A stretch of DNA of 64,000 nucleotides from Saccharibacillus brassicae (GTDB taxonomy: Bacteria > Bacillota > Bacilli > Paenibacillales > Paenibacillaceae): assembly GCF_006542275.1 (NCBI RefSeq), contig NZ_CP041217.1, positions 3,660,501 through 3,724,500 on the forward strand. Direction: 5' to 3'. The first letter of the stretch is position 1. Every line of letters starts with the position of its first letter. Made by a program: the position numbers and the translations under genes. Below, one piece after another: positions 1-8,829 of this stretch. Under the pieces are notes generated by a model. It was not told the origin of the DNA, did no database searches, and saw only the letters and a program-made list of their open reading frames with translations.

Positions 1-1
1 C

Positions 2-2845
2 GGGCCCGAAGAGCTGTTCGGGCTGTACCTGATAGCCAGCACGAAGCGGCTGTCCGGCAAGGTCGGCGATCATTACGGCGAATTCGCGCCTTACTACGAT
101 TATCAGAAAATGCAGCGCATGCCGCTGCTCGCGGATTGGCGCGAAGAATACGTGCAGGGATTGTATCCGCTGGAGTCGTTGAGAGCGGGATGGCAGGTGC
201 TCGAAGACTGCCGCTACGCCGCGGCGGTCGCCATGCTGCTGGGTGCCTTTTTCGAAGACAGCGCACCCGAAATCTCTTTCGATGCGGCGGCTTCGGCGCT
301 GGAACGGCTGTTTGCACAATTCCCGGGAGACGCGCCGGAAGAAGACCGTCCGATCTGGCTCGTGCTGGCTCAGGACTGGAACGCCCTGCTGCGCCGGCGC
401 GCGTACGACGACGCTTCGTTCAAGCGCTGCATCTCGCTGGGCTACCGCTATGACAAGGCGCGCCGATCGTTCAACGGCCAGCGCGGGTCGTCGCTCGATA
501 TCCGCCTGCTGTTCAAGGCGCACACGCTCGGCGTGCTCGGCGACAACGAGATCTACAAGCAGCTGCTCGGCGAAGAGGCCCCGTATCTGCTGCGCACTTT
601 GACGTCGAATCCGCCGGAGGAGCTTACGCGAAGCGAAGCGCTGCAGGGCATCCTGCGCACAATCGTCGACCGGCTGCTCGACATCGAGCTTGCGCGCGGC
701 GATCTGGCGACCGAAGCGACTTCCTATACGTCCGCCCTGCAGCGGATCGAAGGCGTGGACGTCCTGCTGCGCATTCTCGTCAGTCTCGGCGGCGAGACGT
801 TCGTGCGCGGCTACATCTACGGATACGGCGACAATCTGACCAAAAAAGAATCGCTCAGCGCCCTGCTGAAAAACTGCTATCCGGCGGAAGGCGACGACGC
901 GGCCGCGCTTGCCGTCAAACTTCAGGGCACCGGTCTGTCGGAGCGGCGGCTGCTCGAAGCGTCCATGTACGCGCCGCAGTGGATCGAGATCGTGGCGGAG
1001 CATCTGGACTGGCCGGGACTGCGCAGCGCCGCGTGGTATTTCCACGCCCATATCAACGAGAGCTTCTCCGCGGAAAAAGAAACGATCGTCGCGCATTATT
1101 CGCCGATTACGCCGCAGGAGTTCAACGACGGCGCGTTCGACGTCAAATGGTTCGAAGAAGCGTACAAAGCGCTCGGCGCCGAACGCTTCAAGCTGCTGTA
1201 CGACTGCGCCAAATACATCTCGGGCGGTTCCAACCATCGCCGCTCGCAGCTGTTCGCGGACGCGGTGCTCGGCAGGCTGAAGCTCGGCGAAGTCCGCGCG
1301 CAGGTCGCGGCCAAGCGCGGCAAAGACCAACTGCTCGCCTACAGCCTGATCCCGCTTGCGCGCAGCAAGGAGAAAGATCTGCGCGAACGCTACGACTATA
1401 TCCGGAAGTTCCTGCTAGAGAGCCGGCAGTTCGGCGCCCAGCGGCGGGCCAGCGAAAGCGCTGCGGGCCAGATCGCGCTCGGCAACCTGGCCCGCAGCGC
1501 GGGTTACGCGGATGCGATCCGCCTCCAGTGGGACATGGAAGCGGGCAAGATGGACGATCTGCGCGTCCATATGCAGCCGACCGAAGTCGGCGACGTGCGC
1601 ATGAAGCTGGTCATCGACGAACGGGGCCTGCCGGAGATCGAAGTGGAGAAGGGCGGCAAAGCGCTCAAGTCGATCCCGTCCCGGCTGAACAAGGACGAGG
1701 GGGTCGTTCGGCTCAAAGAGATCAAGGCCGACCTGACCGAGCAGCATCGCCGCTTCGTGCGCGAGCTGGAACGTTCCATGGAGACGGCGGCCGCGTTCTC
1801 CGTGTCCGAGCTGCTCAAGCTGCACGGCAATCCGGTCGTGTCGCCGCTGCTGGACACGCTTGTGTTCCGTCTGGAGGAGACATCGCCGGAACTTCCCCGG
1901 GTCGGCTATTTCCGGGCCGACGATTCGTCGCTGCTCGATATTGCCGGCGGCGGGAACCTGCCGCTTGACGGCGAAGCGGCGCTGGTGCTCGCGCATCCGG
2001 TCGATCTGCACGCCAGCGGGCAGTGGCCGCTGTTCCAGCGGGACTTGATCGAGCGGGGTCTGCGCGATGGGCAGGACGGCAAGGGCGGCCAGAACGGGCC
2101 GGCAGGCCGCGCGCAGGCGCAGCGCCAGCCGTTCAAGCAGATCTTCCGCGAATTGTATCTGCCGAACGCGGACGAGCGGGCTTCGGGCGCGTTCTCGTCC
2201 CGCTATGCGGGACATCAGGTGCAGCCGGGCAAGACGGTCGCGCTGCTGCGCGGCCGCGGCTGGACGGTCAGCTACGAAGAAGGGCTGCAGCGCGTCGATT
2301 ACAGCCGCAATATGATCGCGACGCTGTACGCGATGGCCGACTGGTTCTCGCCGGCGGATACCGAAGCGCCGGCGCTGGAAACGATCCGGTTCAGCGACCG
2401 CCGCACGCACCGGCCGATTCCGCTCGCCGACGTGCCGCCGGTGCTGTTCTCCGAAATTATGCGCGATGCCGACCTCGTCGTCAGCGTCGCCCATGTCGGC
2501 GGCGTCGATCCGGAAGCGAGCCTGACGACGATCGAGCTGCGCACCGCGATCGTACGCGAATCGCTGCTTCTGCTCGGCAAGAATAACGTACGGATCGACG
2601 GCAGCTACGCCCGAATCGACGGGACGCTCGGCGAATACGCCGTGCATCTGGGCAGCGGCATCGCCTACAAGCAGGCGACGGGCGCCCTCAATATCATCCC
2701 GGTCCATGCCGGGCAGCGCGGCCGCTTCTTCCTGCCGTTCCTCGACGAAGATCCGCGCACGGCGGAGATTTTGTCGAAGATCGTGCTGCTGGCGGAAGAC
2801 GGGCAGATCAAAGACCCGCAGATTTTGGAGCAGATCAAGGGCTGA
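2..2845 (+). CDS. DUF4132 domain protein (5' end outside window)
   Basis: The reading frame is open from base 2, so the true start lies upstream; about 947 residues are visible. The last 150 residues carry the block typical of DUF4132 (YehI/MolR-like) proteins: SVAHVGGVDPEAS, then IELRTAIVRES, GEYAVHLGSG, NIIPVHAGQRGRFFLPF and a KDPQILEQI ending. The N-terminal part is helical without recognisable motifs and has no membrane segments, which suggests a large cytoplasmic protein. The biochemical function of the family is not established. The gene stands alone: the next gene starts about 230 bases downstream, after a weak ATCCGCC/GGCGGAT hairpin near 2929-2965. Confidence 0.8.
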   Translation, partial: GPEELFGLYLIASTKRLSGKVGDHYGEFAPYYDYQKMQRMPLLADWREEYVQGLYPLESLRAGWQVLEDCRYAAAVAMLLGAFFEDSAPEISFDAAASALERLFAQFPGDAPEEDRPIWLVLAQDWNALLRRRAYDDASFKRCISLGYRYDKARRSFNGQRGSSLDIRLLFKAHTLGVLGDNEIYKQLLGEEAPYLLRTLTSNPPEELTRSEALQGILRTIVDRLLDIELARGDLATEATSYTSALQRIEGVDVLLRILVSLGGETFVRGYIYGYGDNLTKKESLSALLKNCYPAEGDDAAALAVKLQGTGLSERRLLEASMYAPQWIEIVAEHLDWPGLRSAAWYFHAHINESFSAEKETIVAHYSPITPQEFNDGAFDVKWFEEAYKALGAERFKLLYDCAKYISGGSNHRRSQLFADAVLGRLKLGEVRAQVAAKRGKDQLLAYSLIPLARSKEKDLRERYDYIRKFLLESRQFGAQRRASESAAGQIALGNLARSAGYADAIRLQWDMEAGKMDDLRVHMQPTEVGDVRMKLVIDERGLPEIEVEKGGKALKSIPSRLNKDEGVVRLKEIKADLTEQHRRFVRELERSMETAAAFSVSELLKLHGNPVVSPLLDTLVFRLEETSPELPRVGYFRADDSSLLDIAGGGNLPLDGEAALVLAHPVDLHASGQWPLFQRDLIERGLRDGQDGKGGQNGPAGRAQAQRQPFKQIFRELYLPNADERASGAFSSRYAGHQVQPGKTVALLRGRGWTVSYEEGLQRVDYSRNMIATLYAMADWFSPADTEAPALETIRFSDRRTHRPIPLADVPPVLFSEIMRDADLVVSVAHVGGVDPEASLTTIELRTAIVRESLLLLGKNNVRIDGSYARIDGTLGEYAVHLGSGIAYKQATGALNIIPVHAGQRGRFFLPFLDEDPRTAEILSKIVLLAEDGQIKDPQILEQIKG

Positions 2846-3075
2846 TCCCGGCGGATGGATGCCGCACCGAACGCCGCGTCACACGCCGCATGAAACGCCG
2901 TATGAAATAGGCCGGCGAACACCCGCGATCCGCCCGGCGTCAACTGGCGGATTCGGCGATTTTTAAAATTACTGACCTGTAGGGTCTTTTACGGGGTAAT
3001 CATAGGATAGAGGCCGACCGGCCGGTCCAAGACCTACCGGGGCGGCCGCGCGATCACGGAAAGGGTGTGTGTGTT

Positions 3076-4785
3076 ATGGCTAAATCGATTATGGGAAAAA
3101 TTCGCTCGAACACGCAGGGAGAAGGTCGGGCGACGCTCGGGACCTATCTGTTCGACTGTCTGAAAAAAGAAGGCGTGACCGAAGTGTTCGGCGTGCCCGG
3201 CGACTACAACTTCACGTTGTTCGACACGCTGGAGAGCCGCGAAGGCATCACGGCGGTGCCGACCCGCAACGAATTGAACGGAGGGTACGCGGCCGACGGC
3301 TATGCCCGGATCAAAGGGCTCGCGGCGCTCATTACGACGTTCGGCGTCGGCGAGCTGAGCGCGACCAACGCGCTGGCCGGCGCTTACAGCGAGAACGTGC
3401 CGGTGATCCATATCGTCGGTTCGCCGAAATCGGAGAAGCAAAAGCAGCACAAGCTGATGCACCATACGCTGATGGACGGCGATTATGACGCGTTCCGCCG
3501 CATGTACGAGCCGATCTCCGCGTACACGGCCGTGCTGACGCCGGCCAACGCGATGGCCGAGATCCCGAAAGCGATCGAGATCGCGAAGCGGACCAAGAAG
3601 CCGGTCTATCTGTCCGTCGCGATCGACCTCGTGGACCAGCCGCTCGCGACCAAGGCGGCGAAGATCGAACAGCCGAAGACAAGCGAGTCTTCCTTGAAGT
3701 CGGCTTCGCGGCAGGCGCGCAAACTGCTCAAGTCTTCGGAGCGGGTCGTGCTGCTGAGCGACGCCAAAGTGAAAAGCTGGAAATGGGAACCGCTCGTGCG
3801 GGAACTCGCGGAGGTTATGCAGATTCCGGCCGCGTCGACGATCATGGGCAAAGGCGGCTTCGACGAAAGCCATCCGAACCATATCGGCATGTACGGCGGA
3901 ACGCTCGGAAGCGAGAAAGTACGCGAAGTCGTGGAGAACGCGGACTGCCTGATCGTGGCCGGTTACGTGCCTTCGGATACGAATACGGGCGGCGGAACGG
4001 CGGAGCTGAATCCGAAGAAGATGATCGTGATCCAGCCGGAATCCGTCGTGATCGGCGGACAGGAATATGCCGACGTGCTCGGCGCGGACATGCTGCGCGA
4101 GCTTGCGGCGCTCGGACTGACGGCGGCGCTGCCGGTTCCCGCGGCCGAACATCCGTACAACAGCGGCACGCAGCTTGACGGCAGCAAGCCGCTTCGGGCC
4201 GACGACTATTATCCGCTCATTCAGCGGCTGCTCCAGCCGGGAGACGTCATCGTGGCCGAGACCGGCACGTTTGCCTACGGCTTGTCGCAGACCAAGCTGC
4301 CGCAGGGCGCGACCTATATCGGGCAGGGCGGCTGGCAGAGTATCGGCTACGCGACGCCGGCCGCGCTCGGCGCGTGCGTGGCGGCGCCCAAACGCCGGGT
4401 GCTGCTGTTTACCGGCGACGGTTCGCTGCAGCTGACCGTACAGGAACTGAGCACGATGATGGATCACGGCTGCAAGCCGATCGTGTTCGTGCTCAACAAC
4501 GGCGGCTACACGATCGAGAAGGTGCTGAATTTCCGGGTGCCGGTCGAAGAACAGACGTACAACGAGATTCCGGGCTGGGATTACGTCAAGCTGGTCGAAG
4601 CGTTCGGCGGCGGGGCTTACGCGCAGCGCGTCCGGACGATCGGCGAGCTGGCGCGGGCGTTCCGCGAAGCGGAAATGCAGCGCGGCGACAAGCTGTGCCT
4701 GATCGAGATGATGGTATCCGACGGCATGGACGCGCCGGATTACCTGCTCCGGTTGGGCGAAGAGATGGAGAAGCAGGAGAGCTGA
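3076..4785 (+). CDS. Thiamine-diphosphate 2-keto acid decarboxylase (indolepyruvate/pyruvate decarboxylase type)
   Basis: The 569-residue length and motif order fit the pyruvate/indolepyruvate/branched-chain keto acid decarboxylase family, which makes aldehydes and CO2 from 2-keto acids. Visible signatures are the cofactor-activating Glu near residue 66 (TRNELNGGYAADG), the paired catalytic His near 129-130 (KLMHHTL) and the ThDP/metal motif starting GDGS near 447 and reaching NN near 474. ATG 3076 is chosen over in-frame GTG 3067 because AAAGGG at 3060-3065 sits ten bases before the ATG but only one before the GTG. It is monocistronic with its own terminator. The substrate (pyruvate, indolepyruvate, phenylpyruvate or branched chain) cannot be told from motifs. 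Confidence 0.88.
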   Translation: MAKSIMGKIRSNTQGEGRATLGTYLFDCLKKEGVTEVFGVPGDYNFTLFDTLESREGITAVPTRNELNGGYAADGYARIKGLAALITTFGVGELSATNALAGAYSENVPVIHIVGSPKSEKQKQHKLMHHTLMDGDYDAFRRMYEPISAYTAVLTPANAMAEIPKAIEIAKRTKKPVYLSVAIDLVDQPLATKAAKIEQPKTSESSLKSASRQARKLLKSSERVVLLSDAKVKSWKWEPLVRELAEVMQIPAASTIMGKGGFDESHPNHIGMYGGTLGSEKVREVVENADCLIVAGYVPSDTNTGGGTAELNPKKMIVIQPESVVIGGQEYADVLGADMLRELAALGLTAALPVPAAEHPYNSGTQLDGSKPLRADDYYPLIQRLLQPGDVIVAETGTFAYGLSQTKLPQGATYIGQGGWQSIGYATPAALGACVAAPKRRVLLFTGDGSLQLTVQELSTMMDHGCKPIVFVLNNGGYTIEKVLNFRVPVEEQTYNEIPGWDYVKLVEAFGGGAYAQRVRTIGELARAFREAEMQRGDKLCLIEMMVSDGMDAPDYLLRLGEEMEKQES

Positions 4786-4818
4786 ACCGGGGTCCGTTTC
4801 CCGGCCGGATCTGCACGG

Positions 4819-4857
4819 GAGTCCGCGTTTCCTTCGGGAAACGCCGGACTCTTTTTT
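4819..4857 (+). terminator. Intrinsic terminator of the keto acid decarboxylase gene
   Basis: GAGTCCGCGTTTCC, a TTCG loop and the near-complement GGAAACGCCGGACTC are followed by six T. It lies 34 bases past the stop codon. Confidence 0.9.
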
Positions 4858-4980
4858 GTTTTTGACAAAAAAAGCTCGAAACGGAAACTTTGCGCGCCGC
4901 GCAGGCGTCTATACCTGTGATGAGCCGATTGGCGCTTTCAATATTTCAACGACAAGGAGAGGGTACGGGGTGGAAAAAGG

Positions 4981-6438
4981 ATGATGGCAAAAGTTCGGCG
5001 TACGGGATACGCAAAAAGGTGGATCGCGACGGTGCTTGCTTTGGCGGCGGTGTTTTTCCTGTCGATTCAGGTCGTTCAAGCGGCTTCAAGCACGAAGATC
5101 GTCCTGAATGACAGGGAAGTGACCGGGGCCCGAGACGTACTGACCGTGAAAGGCACGACAATGGTTCCGATCCGGGTCATCTCGGAAGAACTCGGGTATC
5201 CGGTCGGTTGGAATTCGGCCAGCCGGCAGGTGACCGTAGGCAGTCCGGGCGACAAGCTCACGCTTACGCTCGGCAGCACGGCGGCGATCGCGCCGGAAGG
5301 CACGATCATGCTCGAACAGGCTCCTTTTTCGCAGGGCAATACGACGTACGTGCCGCTGCGCCTGGTCGGTACGAAGATGGGACTGACGGTCAAATGGGAT
5401 AACCGCGCGCAGACGGTCTTTTTGCAATCGCCGCCTCCGCTCGAAGCGCCGAACCAATCGGGGCCGAACGACGACGTCGATCCGCCGAAGCCTCTTCCGG
5501 GAGGCACCCCGCAGGCTTCGTCGTCGGTCGAGCAGATCAGCTTCAGCGAGAACCGGGTTATGATCGGCGTGAGCGGAAGCGCGGAACCGAAAGTGTCCGC
5601 AATCGCTTCGCCGAACCGGATCGTCGTCGATCTGCCGAACACTTCGTTCAGTCCGCTGTTCGCGGAAGGACAAGGTCTGCTGATCGGCCAGCAGGGGCAG
5701 ATCGCGGCATCCGGCTCGCCGGACGTGACCGGAATCCGCTTCGCGCTCAACGACGATTCGCCGATGCGGGTCCGGATCGTCATTGATCTCAACAAAGCCA
5801 AAGGCTACGAAGTGTACCGCGAAGGCAGCCTGATCTTTATCGATCTGAACAAGCCGAGCGGGCCTTCGACGCCGGGCATCGGCGACGACGGGAAGAAAGT
5901 CGTCGTGATCGATGCCGGACACGGCGGCAAAGCGACGGGCGCGATCTACAGCGGAGGACCGACGCTCACGGAAAAAGAAGTCAATATGGGCATGGCGCTC
6001 AAAGTCGAAGCGCTGCTCAAGCGGGTGGACGGCCTCGACGTCATCATGACGCGCAGCGACGATACCGACGTCTCGCTGCAGGGTCGGGTCGATATCGCGG
6101 AAAGCGTCGACGCCGACGTCATGGTCTCGATCCATGCGAACAGCATGCCCAAAGGGACGAAGCCGACGAGCGGCACCGAGACGCTGTACACGAAGCCGGA
6201 GAGCAAAAAGCTGGCCGAGACGATTCACAAATACGTGATCGTCGCGACCGGCCTGCCGGACCGCAAGGCGAAGTACCAGAATCTGCATGTGGACCGCGAA
6301 TCGAGCATGCCGACGGCGCTGGTCGAGACCGGCTTCCTGTATGTCGGAGGCGACGTCGACAAGATTACCGATCCGGTCTGGCAGGACCGCGTGGCGGAAG
6401 CGATCGCCCGCGGCATTACCGAGTATCTGGGCTTGTAA
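4981..6438 (+). CDS. N-acetylmuramoyl-L-alanine amidase with stalk and AMIN domains
   Basis: A 485-residue exported cell-wall hydrolase that cleaves the bond between muramic acid and the stem peptide. Domains in order: signal peptide (about 1-35, ending VVQA), copper-amine-oxidase-like stalk repeats (about 36-140, with TMVPIRVISEELG and TTYVPLRLVG), an acidic Pro-rich linker, an AMIN targeting domain (about 185-275) and a C-terminal Amidase_3 domain. Zinc and catalytic residues are visible in DAGHGG, the Glu of LTEKEVN, the His of VSIHANS and the Glu of LVETGFL. Two start ATGs are adjacent (4981 and 4984); AAGGAGAGGG lies 17 bases upstream and AAAAAGG directly before, so the exact start is uncertain. 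Confidence 0.92.
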   Translation: MMAKVRRTGYAKRWIATVLALAAVFFLSIQVVQAASSTKIVLNDREVTGARDVLTVKGTTMVPIRVISEELGYPVGWNSASRQVTVGSPGDKLTLTLGSTAAIAPEGTIMLEQAPFSQGNTTYVPLRLVGTKMGLTVKWDNRAQTVFLQSPPPLEAPNQSGPNDDVDPPKPLPGGTPQASSSVEQISFSENRVMIGVSGSAEPKVSAIASPNRIVVDLPNTSFSPLFAEGQGLLIGQQGQIAASGSPDVTGIRFALNDDSPMRVRIVIDLNKAKGYEVYREGSLIFIDLNKPSGPSTPGIGDDGKKVVVIDAGHGGKATGAIYSGGPTLTEKEVNMGMALKVEALLKRVDGLDVIMTRSDDTDVSLQGRVDIAESVDADVMVSIHANSMPKGTKPTSGTETLYTKPESKKLAETIHKYVIVATGLPDRKAKYQNLHVDRESSMPTALVETGFLYVGGDVDKITDPVWQDRVAEAIARGITEYLGL

Positions 6439-6484
6439 GCAGACTCTCGGGTGGCCGGCAGCGGCAGGACGGAAGCGCATGTGA

Positions 6485-6514
6485 AGGGACGGCCGGAAAC
6501 GGCCGTCCCTTTTT
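6485..6514 (+). terminator. Intrinsic terminator after the amidase gene
   Basis: AGGGACGGCCG and CGGCCGTCCCT are perfect 11-bp arms around a GAAA tetraloop, followed by a T run. Confidence 0.9.
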
Positions 6515-6605
6515 GTGATCCGATGTCCGCTTCCCGGGTTATAAAGAATAGAGACCGCGGCGGCTGACCGCCACAAGCGGCCCACGGAGAGGATGGAGGA
6601 TACGC

Positions 6606-7100
6606 ATGAACGGCTTGAACCCCAAACGATCGGCCGCGTTTCTGCTTGCTTTTGCGGCAGCCGGCCTGGCTTCCGGCACGCTGCTCGGCTTGACGCTCAA
6701 AGCGGCGCAGGACTTGAGCGGACACCGTGTCTACCGCCTGCTGCTGAACGCGGACTATGTGCCGGTACTCAAACAATTTCGGTTGACCGAGGTAACGGAA
6801 TTCGTCATACATCTGTTCATTTCCGCCGCGCTGTGCCTGATTTTGGGGTGGATTTGGCAAAAAAGAGCGGATCGCCGCATGCCGTCCACGGCGTCGATGA
6901 TCGGCGTTACGGCGCTGATCGGCGGCGTCGTCGGGCTGCTGCTCTATCCGACGACGCTGCTGTCTGCCGGAGGCACGCCGCCGATCGACAGCCTGCCGGC
7001 GTGGGCCTGGTGGCTGGCGGCGCATCTGCTGTACGGCGCCGCGTCGGGCCTGCTGCTTCGGGCGGTCCTGCTCGCGCAGCGTCCGAGGCGGCGTATGTAG
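6606..7100 (+). CDS. Small four-helix membrane protein of unknown function
   Basis: A 164-residue protein with about four hydrophobic segments (roughly residues 10-32, 63-84, 95-115 and 128-150) and basic loops, ending in RPRRRM. GGAGGA at 6595-6600 sets the start five bases later. No family was recognised and no catalytic motif is visible. It is flanked by the amidase terminator and the methionine transporter promoter, so it is probably its own transcription unit. The imperfect inverted repeat CGCAAAAA...TTTTTGCG after the stop may serve as a weak terminator. Confidence 0.7.
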   Translation: MNGLNPKRSAAFLLAFAAAGLASGTLLGLTLKAAQDLSGHRVYRLLLNADYVPVLKQFRLTEVTEFVIHLFISAALCLILGWIWQKRADRRMPSTASMIGVTALIGGVVGLLLYPTTLLSAGGTPPIDSLPAWAWWLAAHLLYGAASGLLLRAVLLAQRPRRRM

Positions 7101-7237
7101 CGTCGCAAAAAATCGGTTTTCGGGTAAAGAAACGATCGAAACGTTTTTGCGGCAGCGGGGATCCCTTTCTTGCGCAAACAAGCATGCCCGCCGCTGCGCC
7201 GATTGTAAAGAGAATATTAAAATTCTTTTTAAAAATG

Positions 7238-7266
7238 GTGACACAGAGCTTCGATTACCTTATAAT
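7238..7266 (+). promoter_or_regulatory. SigA promoter of metNIQ
   Basis: GTGACA (7238-7243), a 17-base spacer and TATAAT (7261-7266) give a near-consensus vegetative promoter about 59 bases before metN. No S-box (SAM) riboswitch is visible between the previous gene and this promoter or in the leader. Confidence 0.75.
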
Positions 7267-7324
7267 TTAGTCGATTAAAGAATATAACAGAACAAAAAAG
7301 TAGTGGTACAAGGAGGGATCGGCC

Positions 7325-8086
7325 ATTCTATCCCTGCAGGAAGTCAGCAAGACGTACACGGCACAGGGACAAACGTTTCGGGCCGTCCTTCCGGTCAGCA
7401 TGGAGATCGAGACGGGCGGCATCCACGGGATCATCGGCACGAGCGGCGCGGGCAAATCGACGCTGCTGCGATTGATGAACCTGCTGGAGCGGCCCGATAC
7501 GGGCAAGGTGCTGTTCGAAGGACGCGACCTGACGGCTATGGGCGAACGGGAGCTGCGGGAAGCGCGGCGCTCGATCGGGATGATTTTCCAGCAGTTCAAT
7601 CTGGTGCATAACCGCACCGTGCACGGCAATGTCGCTTCGGCGCTGGAACTTGCGCGAACGCCCAAGCGCGACCGCGAGCGCCGGATCGGCGAAGTGCTGG
7701 AATTCGTCGGACTGCAAGACAAGGCCGGGCAGTATCCGGCGCGGCTCAGCGGCGGCCAGAAACAGCGCGTCGGTATTGCGCGGGCGCTGGCCAGCAGCCC
7801 CAGGCTGCTGCTGTGCGACGAGCCGACTTCGGCGCTCGATCCGCAGACGACGGAAGACCTGCTGAACGTCCTGCTGCATATCAACCGGACGCTCGGCGTG
7901 ACGATCGTCGTCGTGACGCATGAGATGGAAGTGGTCAGGCAGATTTGCACGAGCGTCTCCGTCATGGAGATGGGCGAAGTCGTCGATACGTTCGCGCTGC
8001 CCAAGCGCGCGGACGAAGGCATTCGTCCGAAGCTGACGTATCGGGAGCAAATTCTCGGCACGGTGCGCGAGGAGGAGACGCCATGA
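7325..8086 (+). CDS. metN: Methionine ABC importer ATP-binding protein, apparent ATT start
   Basis: ATPase of a D/L-methionine importer. Homology runs upstream of the first in-frame ATG (7400) to about residue 1 (SLQEVSKTYTAQ), and Walker A (GTSGAGKS, about 38-45) would be badly placed if translation began at 7400. Between the upstream stop at 7301 and 7400 there is no ATG, GTG or TTG in frame. AGGAGG at 7311-7316 lies eight bases before ATT 7325, which I take as the start; CTG 7334 is the alternative. Signature LSGGQKQR and Walker B LLLCDEPTSALD are intact. At 253 residues it lacks the C-terminal NIL domain of the usual 340-residue MetN. Its stop overlaps metI (ATGA). Confidence 0.88.
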   Translation: MLSLQEVSKTYTAQGQTFRAVLPVSMEIETGGIHGIIGTSGAGKSTLLRLMNLLERPDTGKVLFEGRDLTAMGERELREARRSIGMIFQQFNLVHNRTVHGNVASALELARTPKRDRERRIGEVLEFVGLQDKAGQYPARLSGGQKQRVGIARALASSPRLLLCDEPTSALDPQTTEDLLNVLLHINRTLGVTIVVVTHEMEVVRQICTSVSVMEMGEVVDTFALPKRADEGIRPKLTYREQILGTVREEETP

Positions 8087-8760
8087 GCCTCGATCGAATC
8101 ATGGAGATCTGGGCGCAGTATCACGAGCAGATCTGGGAAGCGATCGGACAGACGTTCTACATGGTCGGCATGTCCACCGTCGCGGCTATAATTCTGGGCA
8201 TTCCGCTTGGAACGCTTATCTATTTGACCCGGCCGGGCGAGATGCTGGCCAACCGGAGCGTGTCCGTGTTCGTGAATACGCTCGTGAACGTTATTCGCTC
8301 TTTCCCGTTTCTGCTGCTGGTCGTGTTCATGTTTCCGATCACGCGGGCGATCGTCGGGACGACGATCGGGACGACGGCGGCGACGATTCCGCTTGCGATC
8401 GTGGCGATCGCCGGGTATTCGCGCCTCGTCGAGCAGGCGCTTGTGGAAGTGCCGCGCGGTGTCGTGGAAGCGGCCCGTTCGATGGGCGCTTCCCGGCTGG
8501 AGATCGTCTGGAAGTTTCTGTACGTGGAAGCGCGTTCGGGCCTCGTGCTCGGCCTGACGACGTCCATCGTCAGCTTCATCTCGTATTCGACGGTCGTCGG
8601 CATCGTCGGCGGCGGGGGCGTAGGCGATTTCGCGATCCGCTACGGGTACCAGCGCTTCGAGATGGACGTGACGATCTGCATGATCGTGCTGATGGTCCTG
8701 CTCGTCCAGATCGTTCAGGTGGCCGGCAGCACGCTGTCGCGCAAGATCGACAAAAGGTAA
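8083..8760 (+). CDS. metI: Methionine ABC importer permease
   Basis: A 225-residue inner-membrane permease with five or so hydrophobic segments and the MetI-type coupling region ARSMGASRLEIVWKFLYVEA. The start ATG overlaps the metN stop (ATGA at 8083-8086), which suggests translational coupling. The 225-residue length matches the MetI family. It is followed after 69 bases by the binding lipoprotein, so all three parts of a methionine importer are present in the usual order. Confidence 0.92.
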   Translation: MSLDRIMEIWAQYHEQIWEAIGQTFYMVGMSTVAAIILGIPLGTLIYLTRPGEMLANRSVSVFVNTLVNVIRSFPFLLLVVFMFPITRAIVGTTIGTTAATIPLAIVAIAGYSRLVEQALVEVPRGVVEAARSMGASRLEIVWKFLYVEARSGLVLGLTTSIVSFISYSTVVGIVGGGGVGDFAIRYGYQRFEMDVTICMIVLMVLLVQIVQVAGSTLSRKIDKR

Positions 8761-8829
8761 GGACAAGGACGGTCGGGCACTCTTGGAACCATCTTATTTT
8801 ATCCAAATAAACGGAGGTATACCCTTACC

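Noticed and set aside
2965..3075. T-box or thiamine riboswitch before the keto acid decarboxylase
   Set aside because: The region has short palindromes (GACCGGCCGGTC) but neither the T-box sequence nor TPP-riboswitch motifs, and it is too short.
7100..7325. SAM (S-box) riboswitch before the methionine importer
   Set aside because: No S-box conserved helices or terminator/antiterminator pair can be found; the promoter lies only 59 bases before the start.
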